The translations under genes were made by a program, and so were the position numbers. Source: Paenibacillus tarimensis (lineage in GTDB: Bacteria; Bacillota; Bacilli; Paenibacillales; Paenibacillaceae). Taken from it: 64,000 nt of DNA. Each line of letters opens with the position of its first letter. Position 1 is the first letter of the stretch. This document shows positions 17,327 to 26,338 of this stretch, one piece after another. The notes under the pieces are model-generated. The model was given only the letters and a program-made list of their open reading frames with translations. It was not told the DNA's origin and made no database searches. Where the stretch lies: assembly GCF_021532315.1 (NCBI RefSeq), contig NZ_JAKGAO010000025.1, positions 1 to 64,000 of the forward strand, written 5' to 3'.

Positions 17327-17578
17327 TAGTAACATGTAAGCGTATTCCGCCAATACCTGCATAATTACACATAATTTCATGAGGAAATTACAGTTTTACC
17401 ATTAAAGAGGTACCCTCCTCCCTGGCATCGGCAGATTGCCTTTCACCAGAGGCAGCCCTGCATATGGCGCATACTCAAATTGAAACGAAGCATACCAGGG
17501 GAAAATAGTGATATAAATTCGGAAGTGAGGCGGGCAGTGAACCTGTGTTGTAACCTCCTAAGAGTTTAATTTATAATA

Positions 17579-17627
17579 AAACAGCGATAGTCTAGACTGT
17601 AGTTCCAGTCCAGGACTATCGCTGTTT
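17579..17627. terminator. Long hairpin terminator
   Basis: A perfect 14-bp stem, AAACAGCGATAGTC (17579-17592) with GACTATCGCTGTTT (17614-17627). It lies downstream of the minus-strand Nudix gene, whose transcript it should end. Confidence 0.75.
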
Positions 17628-17698
17628 ATATTCTCCTGACCAGTCAAAAAGCTGCGACAATTAGCGCCGGATCAGCACATTCACTCTGCTGCTTACTT

Positions 17699-18094
17699 TT
17701 ACAGAGGACTTTCGCCTGCTGTCAGCATGTCAACAAACTTCAGATCTGCCGGAGCAAAGTTAAACATGCTCAGCTCATTCCTCGCTACCCAAGTGTAACG
17801 GTCATGATCGGCCAGCTGCACTTCCCCGCCTTTATAGGAGGCCATGCAGGCATGCAGCCGTATGGTCCGCTCACCATATGTATGAATGCTCGTACCCAGC
17901 AGCTCACCCGGCTCAATGTCCAGATTCATTTCCTCCTGCAGCTCGCGCTTGATACAGCTTTGGACCGTCTCGCCTGCTTCCAGCTTCCCGCCGGGAAATT
18001 CCCAGAGCCCCTCCTCGGGCTTGCCCGGCTTACGGCGCGCAATCAGAATATATCCCCGTTCATCCTCTATAACCGCTGCTCCCACTTCAATCAT
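17699..18094 (-). CDS. Nudix hydrolase, 8-oxo-dGTP diphosphatase type
   Basis: A 131-residue MutT-like enzyme that would hydrolyse oxidised or non-canonical (d)NTPs to monophosphates. The Nudix box is complete: GGKLEAGETVQSCIKRELQEE with its conserved G, E, RE and EE, preceded by the substrate-fold strand VGAAVIEDERGYILIARR. The ATG at 18094 is favoured by GAGGAG 9 nt upstream; the open frame up to 18175 overlaps the sirtuin gene. It lies 13 bp after the sirtuin stop, so both are probably one transcript. Confidence 0.88.
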   Translation of the reverse strand: MIEVGAAVIEDERGYILIARRKPGKPEEGLWEFPGGKLEAGETVQSCIKRELQEEMNLDIEPGELLGTSIHTYGERTIRLHACMASYKGGEVQLADHDRYTWVARNELSMFNFAPADLKFVDMLTAGESPL

Positions 18095-18107
18095 TCCCAC
18101 CATCTCC

Positions 18108-18842
18108 TCAACTAAAAAGCGAGCCCAGTACCTTGCCGATCCGATCCCTGATAAGCAGCCGGGCCCGACTGTCATATGGTGTCGCGGATTCGTTAATCAG
18201 CACCAGCTTATTGCCTGGGTAATAACGGACAAGGCCTGCTGCCGGATTAACCGTTAGCGACGTGCCTCCAACGATTAGGATATCAGCTTCCGCGATAACG
18301 CTCGCTGCTTCTTCCAGAACCTCCGTATTCAGCATTTCTTCGTACAGAACGACATCCGGCTTGATTATCCCGTCACACACCCTGCATTTCGGAACGGAAG
18401 AAGCCGTTTCCAGCACATCATCCAGACTATAAAATGCCGAACAGTCCTTACAGTAATTACGTTGAACAGAGCCGTGAAGCTCCAGTACCCGCTTACTCCC
18501 GGCGGCCTGATGCAGCCCGTCGATGTTCTGGGTAACAACCGCTCGGAGCCGGCCTTCCTGCTCCAGCCTTGCCAATGCCAAGTGGGCCGGGTTGGGCCTT
18601 GCGTCCCGGTATACCATTTTTGACCGGTAAAATTCATAAAACAGCTCCGTATGCTCCATGAAGAAGCTGTGGCTTAATATTCGCTCAGGCGGATAGGCTT
18701 GATGGCTCTCCGACTGGTACAGTCCGGCGGCAGACCGAAAATCCGGGATGCTGCTCTCAGTCGAAACCCCCGCTCCTCCGAAAAACACGATTGTTCCGCC
18801 TTCCTTGATCAGATGCTTCAAGTCAGCAAACCGTTCCTCCAT
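18108..18842 (-). CDS. NAD-dependent protein deacylase, Sir2 family
   Basis: Removes acyl groups from protein lysines using NAD+. The 244-residue protein is a standard class III bacterial sirtuin: NAD-binding FFGGAGVSTESSIPDFRSA, catalytic TQNIDGLHQAAG and ELHGS, four zinc cysteines (CKDC and CRVC), and VGGTSLTVNPAAGL plus INESATPYD near the end. The ATG at 18842 follows GGAGG by 9 nt. It is the first gene of a pair with the Nudix hydrolase. Confidence 0.92.
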   Translation of the reverse strand: MEERFADLKHLIKEGGTIVFFGGAGVSTESSIPDFRSAAGLYQSESHQAYPPERILSHSFFMEHTELFYEFYRSKMVYRDARPNPAHLALARLEQEGRLRAVVTQNIDGLHQAAGSKRVLELHGSVQRNYCKDCSAFYSLDDVLETASSVPKCRVCDGIIKPDVVLYEEMLNTEVLEEAASVIAEADILIVGGTSLTVNPAAGLVRYYPGNKLVLINESATPYDSRARLLIRDRIGKVLGSLFS

Positions 18843-19002
18843 TATCCTATCCCTCCATACCAGTTCTATGACTATTGTAACATTAGGCAGGCTGTGTGCC
18901 AAAAATTGGTCACCGCTTCGTTTCATGTTGTGCGGACTTTTGCTCCCTGCTGGTGCTGCTTGGCAGATTAGCGGCTTGCTAAATGCCAGAATTCATACAC
19001 AA

Positions 19003-19026
19003 AGAGCGTCCCCGCGGGGACGCTCT
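19003..19026. terminator. Palindromic hairpin
   Basis: AGAGCGTCCCCG-CGGGGACGCTCT is a perfect 24-bp palindrome followed by CTTCTCAT. It lies between the sirtuin and lipoprotein genes and most likely ends the latter on the minus strand. Confidence 0.6.
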
Positions 19027-19091
19027 CTTCTCATATCTCAAAACTGAGCCGTAACGTTCAGTCATATTCCCTATTGTTATTATATAGGGCC

Positions 19092-20216
19092 TCAGCCTGC
19101 CAGCTCTTCATTGTTCCGGTAATATTCCGCCGACAGCATGCCATTCAGCTCTGTGGTAAAAGCCAGCTCCACGCGGTAGCCTGTTCCGTCAGAATTTGTT
19201 GTCAGGATCCAGTAGGTGCCCCGGGCGCCCGCCGCATCCATACTATCCCAGACGACGACGAAATGCCAGTCGTCCCCGTATTGCAGGTCATAGTCCCGTA
19301 CTCGGTTCTCCGCCAGCTCCTCCCGGTAGACCGGCTCAATGACCAGAGACTCCACCGTACCGAAGCGATTAACCCAGTCAGTGAACGGCTTAATTGCTGC
19401 CCCGTCTTGTCCGCCAAAATAACTGTCATTCCCGCCGGCCGCCGCTGTGAAGGCAGCTTCATCCCCTTCTTGAGCCGCCTGATACAGCAGTGCAACCGTA
19501 TGCTCCGGCGGCAGAATTGGGGCGGTATAGATGTCCGCTAGAAAACGCCTGTCCTCCATGGCGGCCGATATGCCGGCGTCAGCCAGCTCTTCGTGCGCTG
19601 CACCTGCACCCAGGCCATATGCGCCATCGTAGATCAACGCCTCGTCAACCACCTTCGCGCCGCCCCCCAGTGGTGTGACAATCCATAGGACCGTGTCAGA
19701 CTCCCGCTTCTCCATCACAATCTCCGCCTGAGTGCCGTATGTATGTGCAAATTCCTGCAAGGTGGAGGGGGTAAGCAGTGTCTTGTCAAAAAGCTCCAAT
19801 GTGCGTTCGGCGGGGGGGACCGCTGACGCTTCTTCCTGAACCTCGTTCAAACTGTCCGGAGTAAACATAACCCTCGGTATTTCCGCAGTCTGTGCGTAGC
19901 TCGGGCGGTCATCACGATACAGTGCCTCATACATCGCCCGGACTGTATCCACCGCTGCAAGCGGCTCCGCGCGATCGCTGCCATCCAGCTGACTGGAAGC
20001 CAGCGCAGCGGCTGACGCAGGGGCGGCAGTGCGCCCTGTTCCCGCAGATAAGATGCCAACCGCATCAGATTCGGCTTTAGCTTGTGTATCCGGTACTGCC
20101 GGCATCCCTCCTGGCTGTTCCGCATTCTTATCCGTGCATGCCGCCATAACGGACAGAGACAGCACAATAGAGACTGCAACAGGTACAATAACTGGTACTC
20201 GCCGTTTCCTTTTCAT
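19092..20216 (-). CDS. Lipoprotein, unknown function
   Basis: A 374-residue protein with a basic signal (MKRKRRVPVIVPVAVSIVL), a lipobox SVMAAC at residues 22-27, a low-complexity A/E/G-rich spacer and a mixed alpha-beta body with two similar segments (LELFDKTLLTP...VVDEALIYDGAYGLG and PPEHTVALLYQAAQEGDEAAFTAAAGG). The second looks NTF2/DUF4878-like, but this is only a resemblance. Monocistronic, with no informative neighbour. Confidence 0.6.
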   Translation of the reverse strand: MKRKRRVPVIVPVAVSIVLSLSVMAACTDKNAEQPGGMPAVPDTQAKAESDAVGILSAGTGRTAAPASAAALASSQLDGSDRAEPLAAVDTVRAMYEALYRDDRPSYAQTAEIPRVMFTPDSLNEVQEEASAVPPAERTLELFDKTLLTPSTLQEFAHTYGTQAEIVMEKRESDTVLWIVTPLGGGAKVVDEALIYDGAYGLGAGAAHEELADAGISAAMEDRRFLADIYTAPILPPEHTVALLYQAAQEGDEAAFTAAAGGNDSYFGGQDGAAIKPFTDWVNRFGTVESLVIEPVYREELAENRVRDYDLQYGDDWHFVVVWDSMDAAGARGTYWILTTNSDGTGYRVELAFTTELNGMLSAEYYRNNEELAG

Positions 20217-20319
20217 AGCAGATCCTCCGCCCGCGTGTAGATGAGAGAATTATACTAGTTCTTATGACTCTATTCTAACACATTTATTACTAATCAGGTC
20301 TATTCCTGTCGAGAAAATA

Positions 20320-20363
20320 TAAAAAAAGACACTGCTCACGGTATATATCCGTCTGCAGTGTCT
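20320..20363 (-). terminator. Intrinsic terminator of the zinc-ribbon pair
   Basis: On the minus strand AGACACTGC pairs with GCAGTGTCT (inner ACGG/CCGT), followed by TTTTTTTATATTTT. Confidence 0.85.
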
Positions 20364-20403
20364 CTTCCTTCCCGGCTGTTCCTGCTACCTTATGCCCAGA
20401 TAA

Positions 20404-22308
20404 TTACACTTGCTCATCTGTGTTGATCAGCGTATGCAGCAGCCAGCCGTTTGTGTCGCTGAACACAACCTTGTACTTCGAGATAAACTTGCGGTTCTTG
20501 GACGTGCCGTCCTCGTAGAAGATGGTATAATGCTCAGCTGTTGTTACCTCGTAGGCTCCGTCACTGACTTCCTCTGCTTCTTGGACCTTAACGTCAAGAA
20601 GCTCTTCCGTAATCCCCTTCTTCTCCAGATAAACAATGTAATCCGCAGATTCCTTGTAAGCTGGACCGGAGGGCTCCATCAGCGGGGATACATAACTGAA
20701 ATCCCGGTTGTTAATTGCATCAACCGAGGCAGTTAGATAGCCCGTCATGAATGTCTGCATCTGTTCCAGAGCTGAACCCGCCGGTGCGGCAGCTGCAGCA
20801 GCAGCCCCTCCCCCAGCCCAGACGCTGGTATGAAGCGCCGGCTTCTCTTCGGTATGTGTAACCATGCGCTCATCGCTAAAGCCATAATTATGTTCAACCA
20901 GCTCCACCAGCCATGTCTTCGCCGTCTCATCATATACGAGTGTAACTTCATACATAGTTGAGAGTTCTTCCAGAGCTGGTTCTTCATCGGGATAAAAATG
21001 GTCCTCCTCGACATGCTCGCGGGTGTTCAGTGTCACATACCACACACCTTCGCTGCGGTAAAGCTGGAAGGAATCGAGGTCAAAGTCCGTTGCAATGTAT
21101 TTGCCTGCATACCCGTAACCGTGCTGCTGATTGTAGTCAACACTCTCCTGCAGACCCGCTTTATAATCTTCTGTCGCCGTCGTCATTCCATCTACCTTGC
21201 CTGATGTGAACGCCTCTAGAAATTCACGGGTATTAAGCACTACAATATCAATAATACCTTGCTGAAAATCCTCATTGTCCGCAAGATTGATTTCTACGTA
21301 GCTCCCCTCAATCGGCGATTTACCCGACTTCATCGTACCCCAGGGGTACTCCACTTCAATGGATGCTTCCATTGAGCCGTCTGTTAAGACCGGGCCAACC
21401 GCAGACTGCTCGAACGGATTAACGCCAGTATCTTTATCGTTAAGGAACAGCCTGGCCTTGAGCCCCTCTGTATCGTCCAGCGTGGTATACACCGATACAT
21501 CCTGTCCATCCAAATATAAGTCTGCAGTATACTTACTGCCAACTCCAACCAAGCTGATGTCCTCGGTGCGGGAAAGCTCCACAATATCGCTGTTCAGCTT
21601 CGCTTCCAGTGTAAAAATCCCCGGTGCGTAAGGGCCAAATGTCTTGCTGTAGTCCGGCTTGTCGGTCACCGCAAGCTCCTTGCCCCCCAGAAGCAGGCTG
21701 ACATCCTTATAATTGGTCTCTACGGTTATATAGACCGGTTCGACGGTCAGCTCGTATTTGTCGAAGACTAGAAACTGCTTTCCCTTCTTCTCCAGTACGA
21801 CCAGACCATCCAATCCATAGTTATCCCGGGTACCGTCGTATTCGCTAGTCAGCGAGGAATTCTCATCCAGTCGAGAGGACTGACTCTGCAAGCTGGCGAT
21901 CACATCCTTCACCGCATCCGGATTGGAGTCAAGATAACGCATGAATCCTGCGACGGATTCTTCGTTAATGACCAGCCGATCATCTGTTGAGGTCAAGTAC
22001 CCCGCTACAGACTTAGCATCCTGCTTATTCAATGCCTGCTCAAACCCGGCTATCAGACGTTCCTTCCCAGTCAGATGAGCGCCAGCCAGATAGCCCGCTG
22101 CCAGCAGAATAATGAAGGAAGCACCTGCAATAAGCCGAATCTTCGATTTCCTGGACAGCGGCGCTCTCGGCTTTGCAGCCGCCTGCTGCACAGGCCGCTG
22201 CTGCCCTGCCTGAGCCTGAGCTGGTTGGGCAGTAACAGATGTACCGCAGGATTTACAAAATTGGGCCCCTTCCGAAAGAGCAGTACCGCATTCCCGGCAA
22301 AATGTCAT
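20404..22308 (-). CDS. Zinc-ribbon membrane protein, TcaA/YvbJ-like
   Basis: A 634-residue single-pass membrane protein. Residues 1-25 form a zinc ribbon (CRECG and CKSCG). A proline/alanine/glutamine linker leads to one membrane helix (about 57-77, IRLIAGASFIILLAAGYLAG), followed by an extracytoplasmic part with the TcaA-like repeated beta-domains (YITVETNYKDVSLLLGG...FGPYAPGIFTLEAKL) and a C-terminal NTF2-like domain. Related TcaA affects glycopeptide sensitivity in staphylococci; the role here is unknown. The ATG follows GGAGG. It lies 40 bp after the next zinc-ribbon gene, so they are likely an operon. Confidence 0.75.
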   Translation of the reverse strand: MTFCRECGTALSEGAQFCKSCGTSVTAQPAQAQAGQQRPVQQAAAKPRAPLSRKSKIRLIAGASFIILLAAGYLAGAHLTGKERLIAGFEQALNKQDAKSVAGYLTSTDDRLVINEESVAGFMRYLDSNPDAVKDVIASLQSQSSRLDENSSLTSEYDGTRDNYGLDGLVVLEKKGKQFLVFDKYELTVEPVYITVETNYKDVSLLLGGKELAVTDKPDYSKTFGPYAPGIFTLEAKLNSDIVELSRTEDISLVGVGSKYTADLYLDGQDVSVYTTLDDTEGLKARLFLNDKDTGVNPFEQSAVGPVLTDGSMEASIEVEYPWGTMKSGKSPIEGSYVEINLADNEDFQQGIIDIVVLNTREFLEAFTSGKVDGMTTATEDYKAGLQESVDYNQQHGYGYAGKYIATDFDLDSFQLYRSEGVWYVTLNTREHVEEDHFYPDEEPALEELSTMYEVTLVYDETAKTWLVELVEHNYGFSDERMVTHTEEKPALHTSVWAGGGAAAAAAAPAGSALEQMQTFMTGYLTASVDAINNRDFSYVSPLMEPSGPAYKESADYIVYLEKKGITEELLDVKVQEAEEVSDGAYEVTTAEHYTIFYEDGTSKNRKFISKYKVVFSDTNGWLLHTLINTDEQV

Positions 22309-22348
22309 GATGTCATATCCTCCAATGAACTAAAATACACACAAATGC

Positions 22349-23158
22349 CTAGTAATACGAGTAAAACGGAAGCTGACTGACAATCTGCTCGATGAGATAA
22401 GAAGCCATTAATATAAGGGTAATGAAGGTCGCTACATAAGTAAGGACCGTACCGTAGATGGCATCAAGCCCTGAGCCTGGACTGTGGTTAAAGCTGTTTA
22501 CAACGAAAGCTGGAACGGTAAAGATGGCCCCCACAAACCCTAGCAGCAGGAATATGCCAAGCAGCGATGACTTCATGGCAGCAAACACAAGAGCGATGAT
22601 CAGCAGCGCCACGAACGGCACAAGAAAAGCCCCGAATCTTGCTACTACTTCCTTGAAGCCTGCCGGGGATTTAGCCAATCTGACGGCTGCGAAGCAATAG
22701 GTGGCAACAAGCAGCATGAGAACAGCATAGGTAATGGCTGGTTTAATGACCATATTTCCAAAAGACGGCTGGAACCGTTCCCCTAATGTCAGCACGTAGA
22801 ACATGAGCGGAATGAGGACCGCATACAGTACGATGGTGATTATTCCGTTCAAGAACTGCTCCCCGCCCATCTGGCGGCCGACTGCATAAGGGTTCTTAAG
22901 CGTATTTAGAAAATAATTCAGGTACATCTTGGAGCCGGACTTCGCCTTCTGCAGATAAGGGTTCAGCTGATCCGTCACAGAGGGCCCCGTGCTGCCTGGT
23001 CCTCCCTGTCCCCCTTGGTTTACATTCGTCATTATAGGCGCCGCAGAAGCTGCTGCCGTCTCTGCTGCTGCAGAATCGCCCGGTGCAAGCTTAGTCCCGC
23101 ATTTCTCACAAAAATTCCCGCCTTCACCGGCGTGTCCACAATTTGAACATTGCATCAT
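22349..23158 (-). CDS. Zinc-ribbon multi-pass membrane protein (Yip1-like)
   Basis: A 269-residue protein with an N-terminal zinc ribbon (CSNCG and CEKCG), an alanine/glycine linker and five predicted membrane helices in the C-terminal two thirds (FLNGIITIVLYAVLIPLMF, ITYAVLMLLVATYCF, FGAFLVPFVALLIIALVF, LGIFLLLGFVGAIFTVPAF, VLTYVATFITLILMASYLI). This resembles the Yip1/DUF1282-type families. GAGAGGG precedes two adjacent ATGs. First gene of a pair with the TcaA-like gene; a shared cell-envelope role is an inference. Confidence 0.7.
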   Translation of the reverse strand: MMQCSNCGHAGEGGNFCEKCGTKLAPGDSAAAETAAASAAPIMTNVNQGGQGGPGSTGPSVTDQLNPYLQKAKSGSKMYLNYFLNTLKNPYAVGRQMGGEQFLNGIITIVLYAVLIPLMFYVLTLGERFQPSFGNMVIKPAITYAVLMLLVATYCFAAVRLAKSPAGFKEVVARFGAFLVPFVALLIIALVFAAMKSSLLGIFLLLGFVGAIFTVPAFVVNSFNHSPGSGLDAIYGTVLTYVATFITLILMASYLIEQIVSQLPFYSYY

Positions 23159-23341
23159 AATTCCCTCTCATTTCATCAATAGTATGGAAGCCCGGGCTGG
23201 CCAGCCCGATGATTCCTAGCATCTCCCCAAGTAATGGGTCAAAGATCACTCTATTATGATAGAATCGAACAATTTTGACAATGTTTTATCCTCCTTTTAT
23301 CCTATTAATTCAATGTAAGGTTCCATAAGAACGAAAAAGAG

Positions 23342-23375
23342 AGAGCATCCGCCGGCTGCGGAAGCGCTCTCCCTC
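23342..23375 (-). terminator. Terminator of the second PL11 gene
   Basis: GAGAGC...CCGC on one side pairs imperfectly with GCGG...GCTCTC on the other. It lies just past the stop of the lyase on the minus strand and is followed there by TTTTTCGTTCTT. Confidence 0.65.
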
Positions 23376-23422
23376 ATTTTGTTGCTGCTCCTTATTCTTC
23401 AAGCATAACACTCCGGTTCCCG

Positions 23423-25996
23423 TTATACGCTCCGGCTCCACTCGGTCATCAGCCGCTTGACAAGAGCTGTCAAATTGTTCCGGGCAAGCTCGGATATCTG
23501 ATCATTCTTTGTCTTGCCCTCCAGGTCGGATTTGAACTTCTCCATGAATTTGACCGCTTGCTCGAACGCTCCCTTGTCCGCATGGTGAAGCGCTTGCTTC
23601 AGTGAATTCTCCAGCTTGTCAGATACCGGGCCCTTCACATCCCCTGCTGCAATGTAGTCTGCCAGCATGCTGCTTAATTCAGCTCTGGAATCCGGTGCAG
23701 GGGCGGCAGCCGCATGCAGCGGTACTCTAGACCAGTCCATGTCGGAGGCAAAATAGAAGCTTGGGTATGCCGGCTGGTTGTAGCCCGAATTCTGCCAGGC
23801 AATTCCGGTCCGGTACTGCGCGTCATGCATCAGCGTATACAGCTTGCGGTCTGTCACCTCAGTGCTCAGATAGATCCGGATTGCCGTGCTGTCGGCAGTT
23901 CGGACAAGCAGCTCTTCGCGCCAATCCCCGAAGATGTCGGCAACCAGCGACGGATTGCCCTTCGTATGATTGTTCGTCCGTGTTCCTTCCGCGGTCAGAA
24001 GGATGCCCCGCTTCCAGTCTCGGATAACCGGTGTGGCATCGATCGCCCCGTCCACAATCTGGGTCGTCATGTTGGCCGCCCACTTAATATTCATGTTTGT
24101 GCCGGGTATTGTGGTCCCGATCTGCTCACCATCCGCCGTCCATAGGCCGACTGCCCATGTTTCCAGTCCCCGGTGATCCGGATCAATGTCGCCTATCATA
24201 CCGCGCCCGGTATCCTTACCGGTGTAACCGCCGTAGATGACCTCGCCCGTCTTGGCATCGCGCAGCGCATAACCGTACGGTGCCCAAGGCCCGCCTTCGA
24301 AGACCATGAAGATTTCCAGTCCCGGCCGGTCCGGATCAATATCTGCAACATGCAGGGCATCACCATGGCCAAGTCTCGCTGTCGTTCCAGGCGCTCCGCT
24401 CTGCGGCGGCATCACGTCCATGGAGCTGTACAGCAGGGAGCCGTCATGATCAATCGTTGCCCCGCCGTATATAATTTCATGCTTGCCGTCCCCGTCCACA
24501 TCTGCCGTGCTGAAGGAATGCGCACCTTGAGTTGTTATCGTGCCGAATTCCGGATCTGTTCCATCCCGTCCATGCGGTCCGTCGTTGAATGGATTGGTCA
24601 TTGGTGTCCAACCGCTGTCCACATACCAGTATTCCTCAAGACTCTTGCCGTTCCAGCTGTAGGAAACAAGCGTGGCACGCGTGTAGTAACCTCTTGCAAA
24701 CACCGCATACGGCTTCTTGCCGTCCAGATAGGCTACGCCTGCGAGGAAGCGGTCCACCCGGTTGCCCGGCTCGATCCGCGACATCGCATAATCGCCCCAC
24801 ATCAGACCGTCGTCATGGCGGCCAGGCTTATATTGAATGGTCTGCAGCTCGACTCCCGTCTGACCGTCAAAGACCGACAGATATTCCGGCCCTTCCAGAA
24901 TGAAGCCCTCGAATGCCCGAAGGTTATTGCGTGCACTGCGGGAAGGCGCATACACATCTACAAAGTAGTCCGCAAGGCTCTCGGCATCAACACGTGACAG
25001 CGGATAAGAGTAACGCTGCTCAATCCCCCAGCTTTCTTCCAGCGTTTTCGGCCAGCTGCCGTTTACAACCTCTTCATGCTCATGCCAGCCCATAAACATC
25101 TTCACTAGATGCTCATAATAGTCGCTGCTGCTCATTCGGTAGTCATCCGCATGGCTGTAGCCTGCCGCGATATCCTCCTTCGGCATGGTGATGAACTTCT
25201 CTGAGGTGACATTCCCTTCCCGGTCATACCGGATGATCTTAGTACCCGGCGCGGTTTTGAACATGAGCTCCGCCCTGTTATCCCCGTCAAAATCGTACAC
25301 CATAAACTGTGTATAATGAGCACCCGAACGAATATTAACGCCTAGGTCAATCCTGTACAGCAGCGTACCATCGATGGTATAGCAGTCAATATACGTATTG
25401 CCCGTGTAACCAACCTGCGAGACGTCCTTCGAGTTGGATGGATCCCATTTGACAAAGAACTCATACTGTCCGTCGCCATCCACATCTCCGACACTCATAT
25501 CATTCGCGCGATAGGTATAAGCTTCACCTGCGGGGGTTACGCCATCCTCCGGCTTTGTCAGCAGAAGGTCATAATAGGCATTGGCCCAAGGCGATACGGC
25601 CTTGCTCTGGCCGGTCTCTCTGCCGCCAGATACGGCAGCTACATAATACTTGGAAGTTACACTGCCGTCCTTATCGAGGTAATTCGTGCTGTCGGTTACC
25701 GCTGCTATTCGCTTGCCATCGCGATAGATGTGAAAATCTGTTCCCGTCAGACCGTCAGCCGAATAACCGGTCGCTTCCTCCGCAAGCAGACGCCAGCTGA
25801 GGAACACACCTTCGGACGTGCGAGCGGCCACGAGTCCCCTGTCCAAGCTCTCCAGCTGCATCCCTGTACTCTGACCGCCTTTCTTGCCCTGAAGTTCAGC
25901 TGCAGTTAAGCCTGTGGCTCCCGTCAGCATGAGCGGTACTGTCAGAGCTGCTGTTATAATCGTCCGACCTATTGAAAATTTGCCCCTTGCTGCCAT
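23423..25996 (-). CDS. Rhamnogalacturonan lyase, family PL11, with C-terminal FIMAH-like domain
   Basis: Second secreted PL11 lyase in the window, 857 residues. Signal about 1-34 (ending GLTAAE), fibronectin-like N-domain, then the propeller with D-x-D-x-D-G loops (DVDGDGQYE, DFDGDNRAE, DVDGDGKHE) and the shared ending IAWQNSGYNQPAYP. Compared with the gene at 364 it carries an insertion of about 90 residues (KFITMPKEDIAAGYSHADDY to RNNLRAFEGF), as in larger PL11 members. The last 80 residues (LADYIAAGDVKGPVSDKLEN...ISELARNNLTALV) have the form of a FIMAH domain. The ATG lacks a strong RBS (AGGATGGTGAT). A second substrate preference is likely. Confidence 0.9.
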   Translation of the reverse strand: MAARGKFSIGRTIITAALTVPLMLTGATGLTAAELQGKKGGQSTGMQLESLDRGLVAARTSEGVFLSWRLLAEEATGYSADGLTGTDFHIYRDGKRIAAVTDSTNYLDKDGSVTSKYYVAAVSGGRETGQSKAVSPWANAYYDLLLTKPEDGVTPAGEAYTYRANDMSVGDVDGDGQYEFFVKWDPSNSKDVSQVGYTGNTYIDCYTIDGTLLYRIDLGVNIRSGAHYTQFMVYDFDGDNRAELMFKTAPGTKIIRYDREGNVTSEKFITMPKEDIAAGYSHADDYRMSSSDYYEHLVKMFMGWHEHEEVVNGSWPKTLEESWGIEQRYSYPLSRVDAESLADYFVDVYAPSRSARNNLRAFEGFILEGPEYLSVFDGQTGVELQTIQYKPGRHDDGLMWGDYAMSRIEPGNRVDRFLAGVAYLDGKKPYAVFARGYYTRATLVSYSWNGKSLEEYWYVDSGWTPMTNPFNDGPHGRDGTDPEFGTITTQGAHSFSTADVDGDGKHEIIYGGATIDHDGSLLYSSMDVMPPQSGAPGTTARLGHGDALHVADIDPDRPGLEIFMVFEGGPWAPYGYALRDAKTGEVIYGGYTGKDTGRGMIGDIDPDHRGLETWAVGLWTADGEQIGTTIPGTNMNIKWAANMTTQIVDGAIDATPVIRDWKRGILLTAEGTRTNNHTKGNPSLVADIFGDWREELLVRTADSTAIRIYLSTEVTDRKLYTLMHDAQYRTGIAWQNSGYNQPAYPSFYFASDMDWSRVPLHAAAAPAPDSRAELSSMLADYIAAGDVKGPVSDKLENSLKQALHHADKGAFEQAVKFMEKFKSDLEGKTKNDQISELARNNLTALVKRLMTEWSRSV

Positions 25997-26098
25997 CCAT
26001 GATCACCATCCTGTTTGTATTCATGGTTCAAGTTCGTCATCCCGTCGCTCCCCTGGCAGTCACCCGCTTTGATGCTGAGCTTCCTCATAACAAGCTAT

Positions 26099-26112
26099 TG
26101 ATTGCGCTTACA
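26099..26112. promoter_or_regulatory. Weak cre candidate before the second PL11 gene
   Basis: TGATTGCGCTTACA matches the cre consensus at 12 of 14 positions, about 100 bp upstream of the lyase start. It is weaker than the other candidates and could be chance. The rest of the 25997-26296 gap shows no gene. Confidence 0.35.
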
Positions 26113-26296
26113 TACCTGGTGTCAGCTTCACCTCCAGGGCCGGATTTGACCTGCTGGTCCTTTCAATTTCCCTTTCATTATAGAGTCACCATCCTTCCCC
26201 ACACATGCAAAAATCCGAGTTTTTATGTGAAAAAACAGAGTTTTGGTATTCCATATCGGGAAACTCCGCCTTCCAGTTGCCAGCTGTATACGAAAA

Positions 26297-26333
26297 AGCA
26301 CCCTGGCAGACCGTGCAGGCCTGCCAGGGTGCT
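26297..26333 (-). terminator. Intrinsic terminator of the esterase gene
   Basis: A perfect 13-bp stem, AGCACCCTGGCAG (26297-26309) with CTGCCAGGGTGCT (26321-26333), followed on the minus strand by a TTTTT tract. Confidence 0.85.
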
Positions 26334-26338
26334 CGCTT

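Noticed and set aside
17600..17700. Possible riboswitch or small RNA downstream of the cellulase promoter region
   Set aside because: The only structure is the strong terminator hairpin at 17579; no conserved riboswitch core was seen.
24173..24997. 274-codon plus-strand frame opposite the second PL11 lyase
   Set aside because: Antisense shadow without RBS or recognisable fold.
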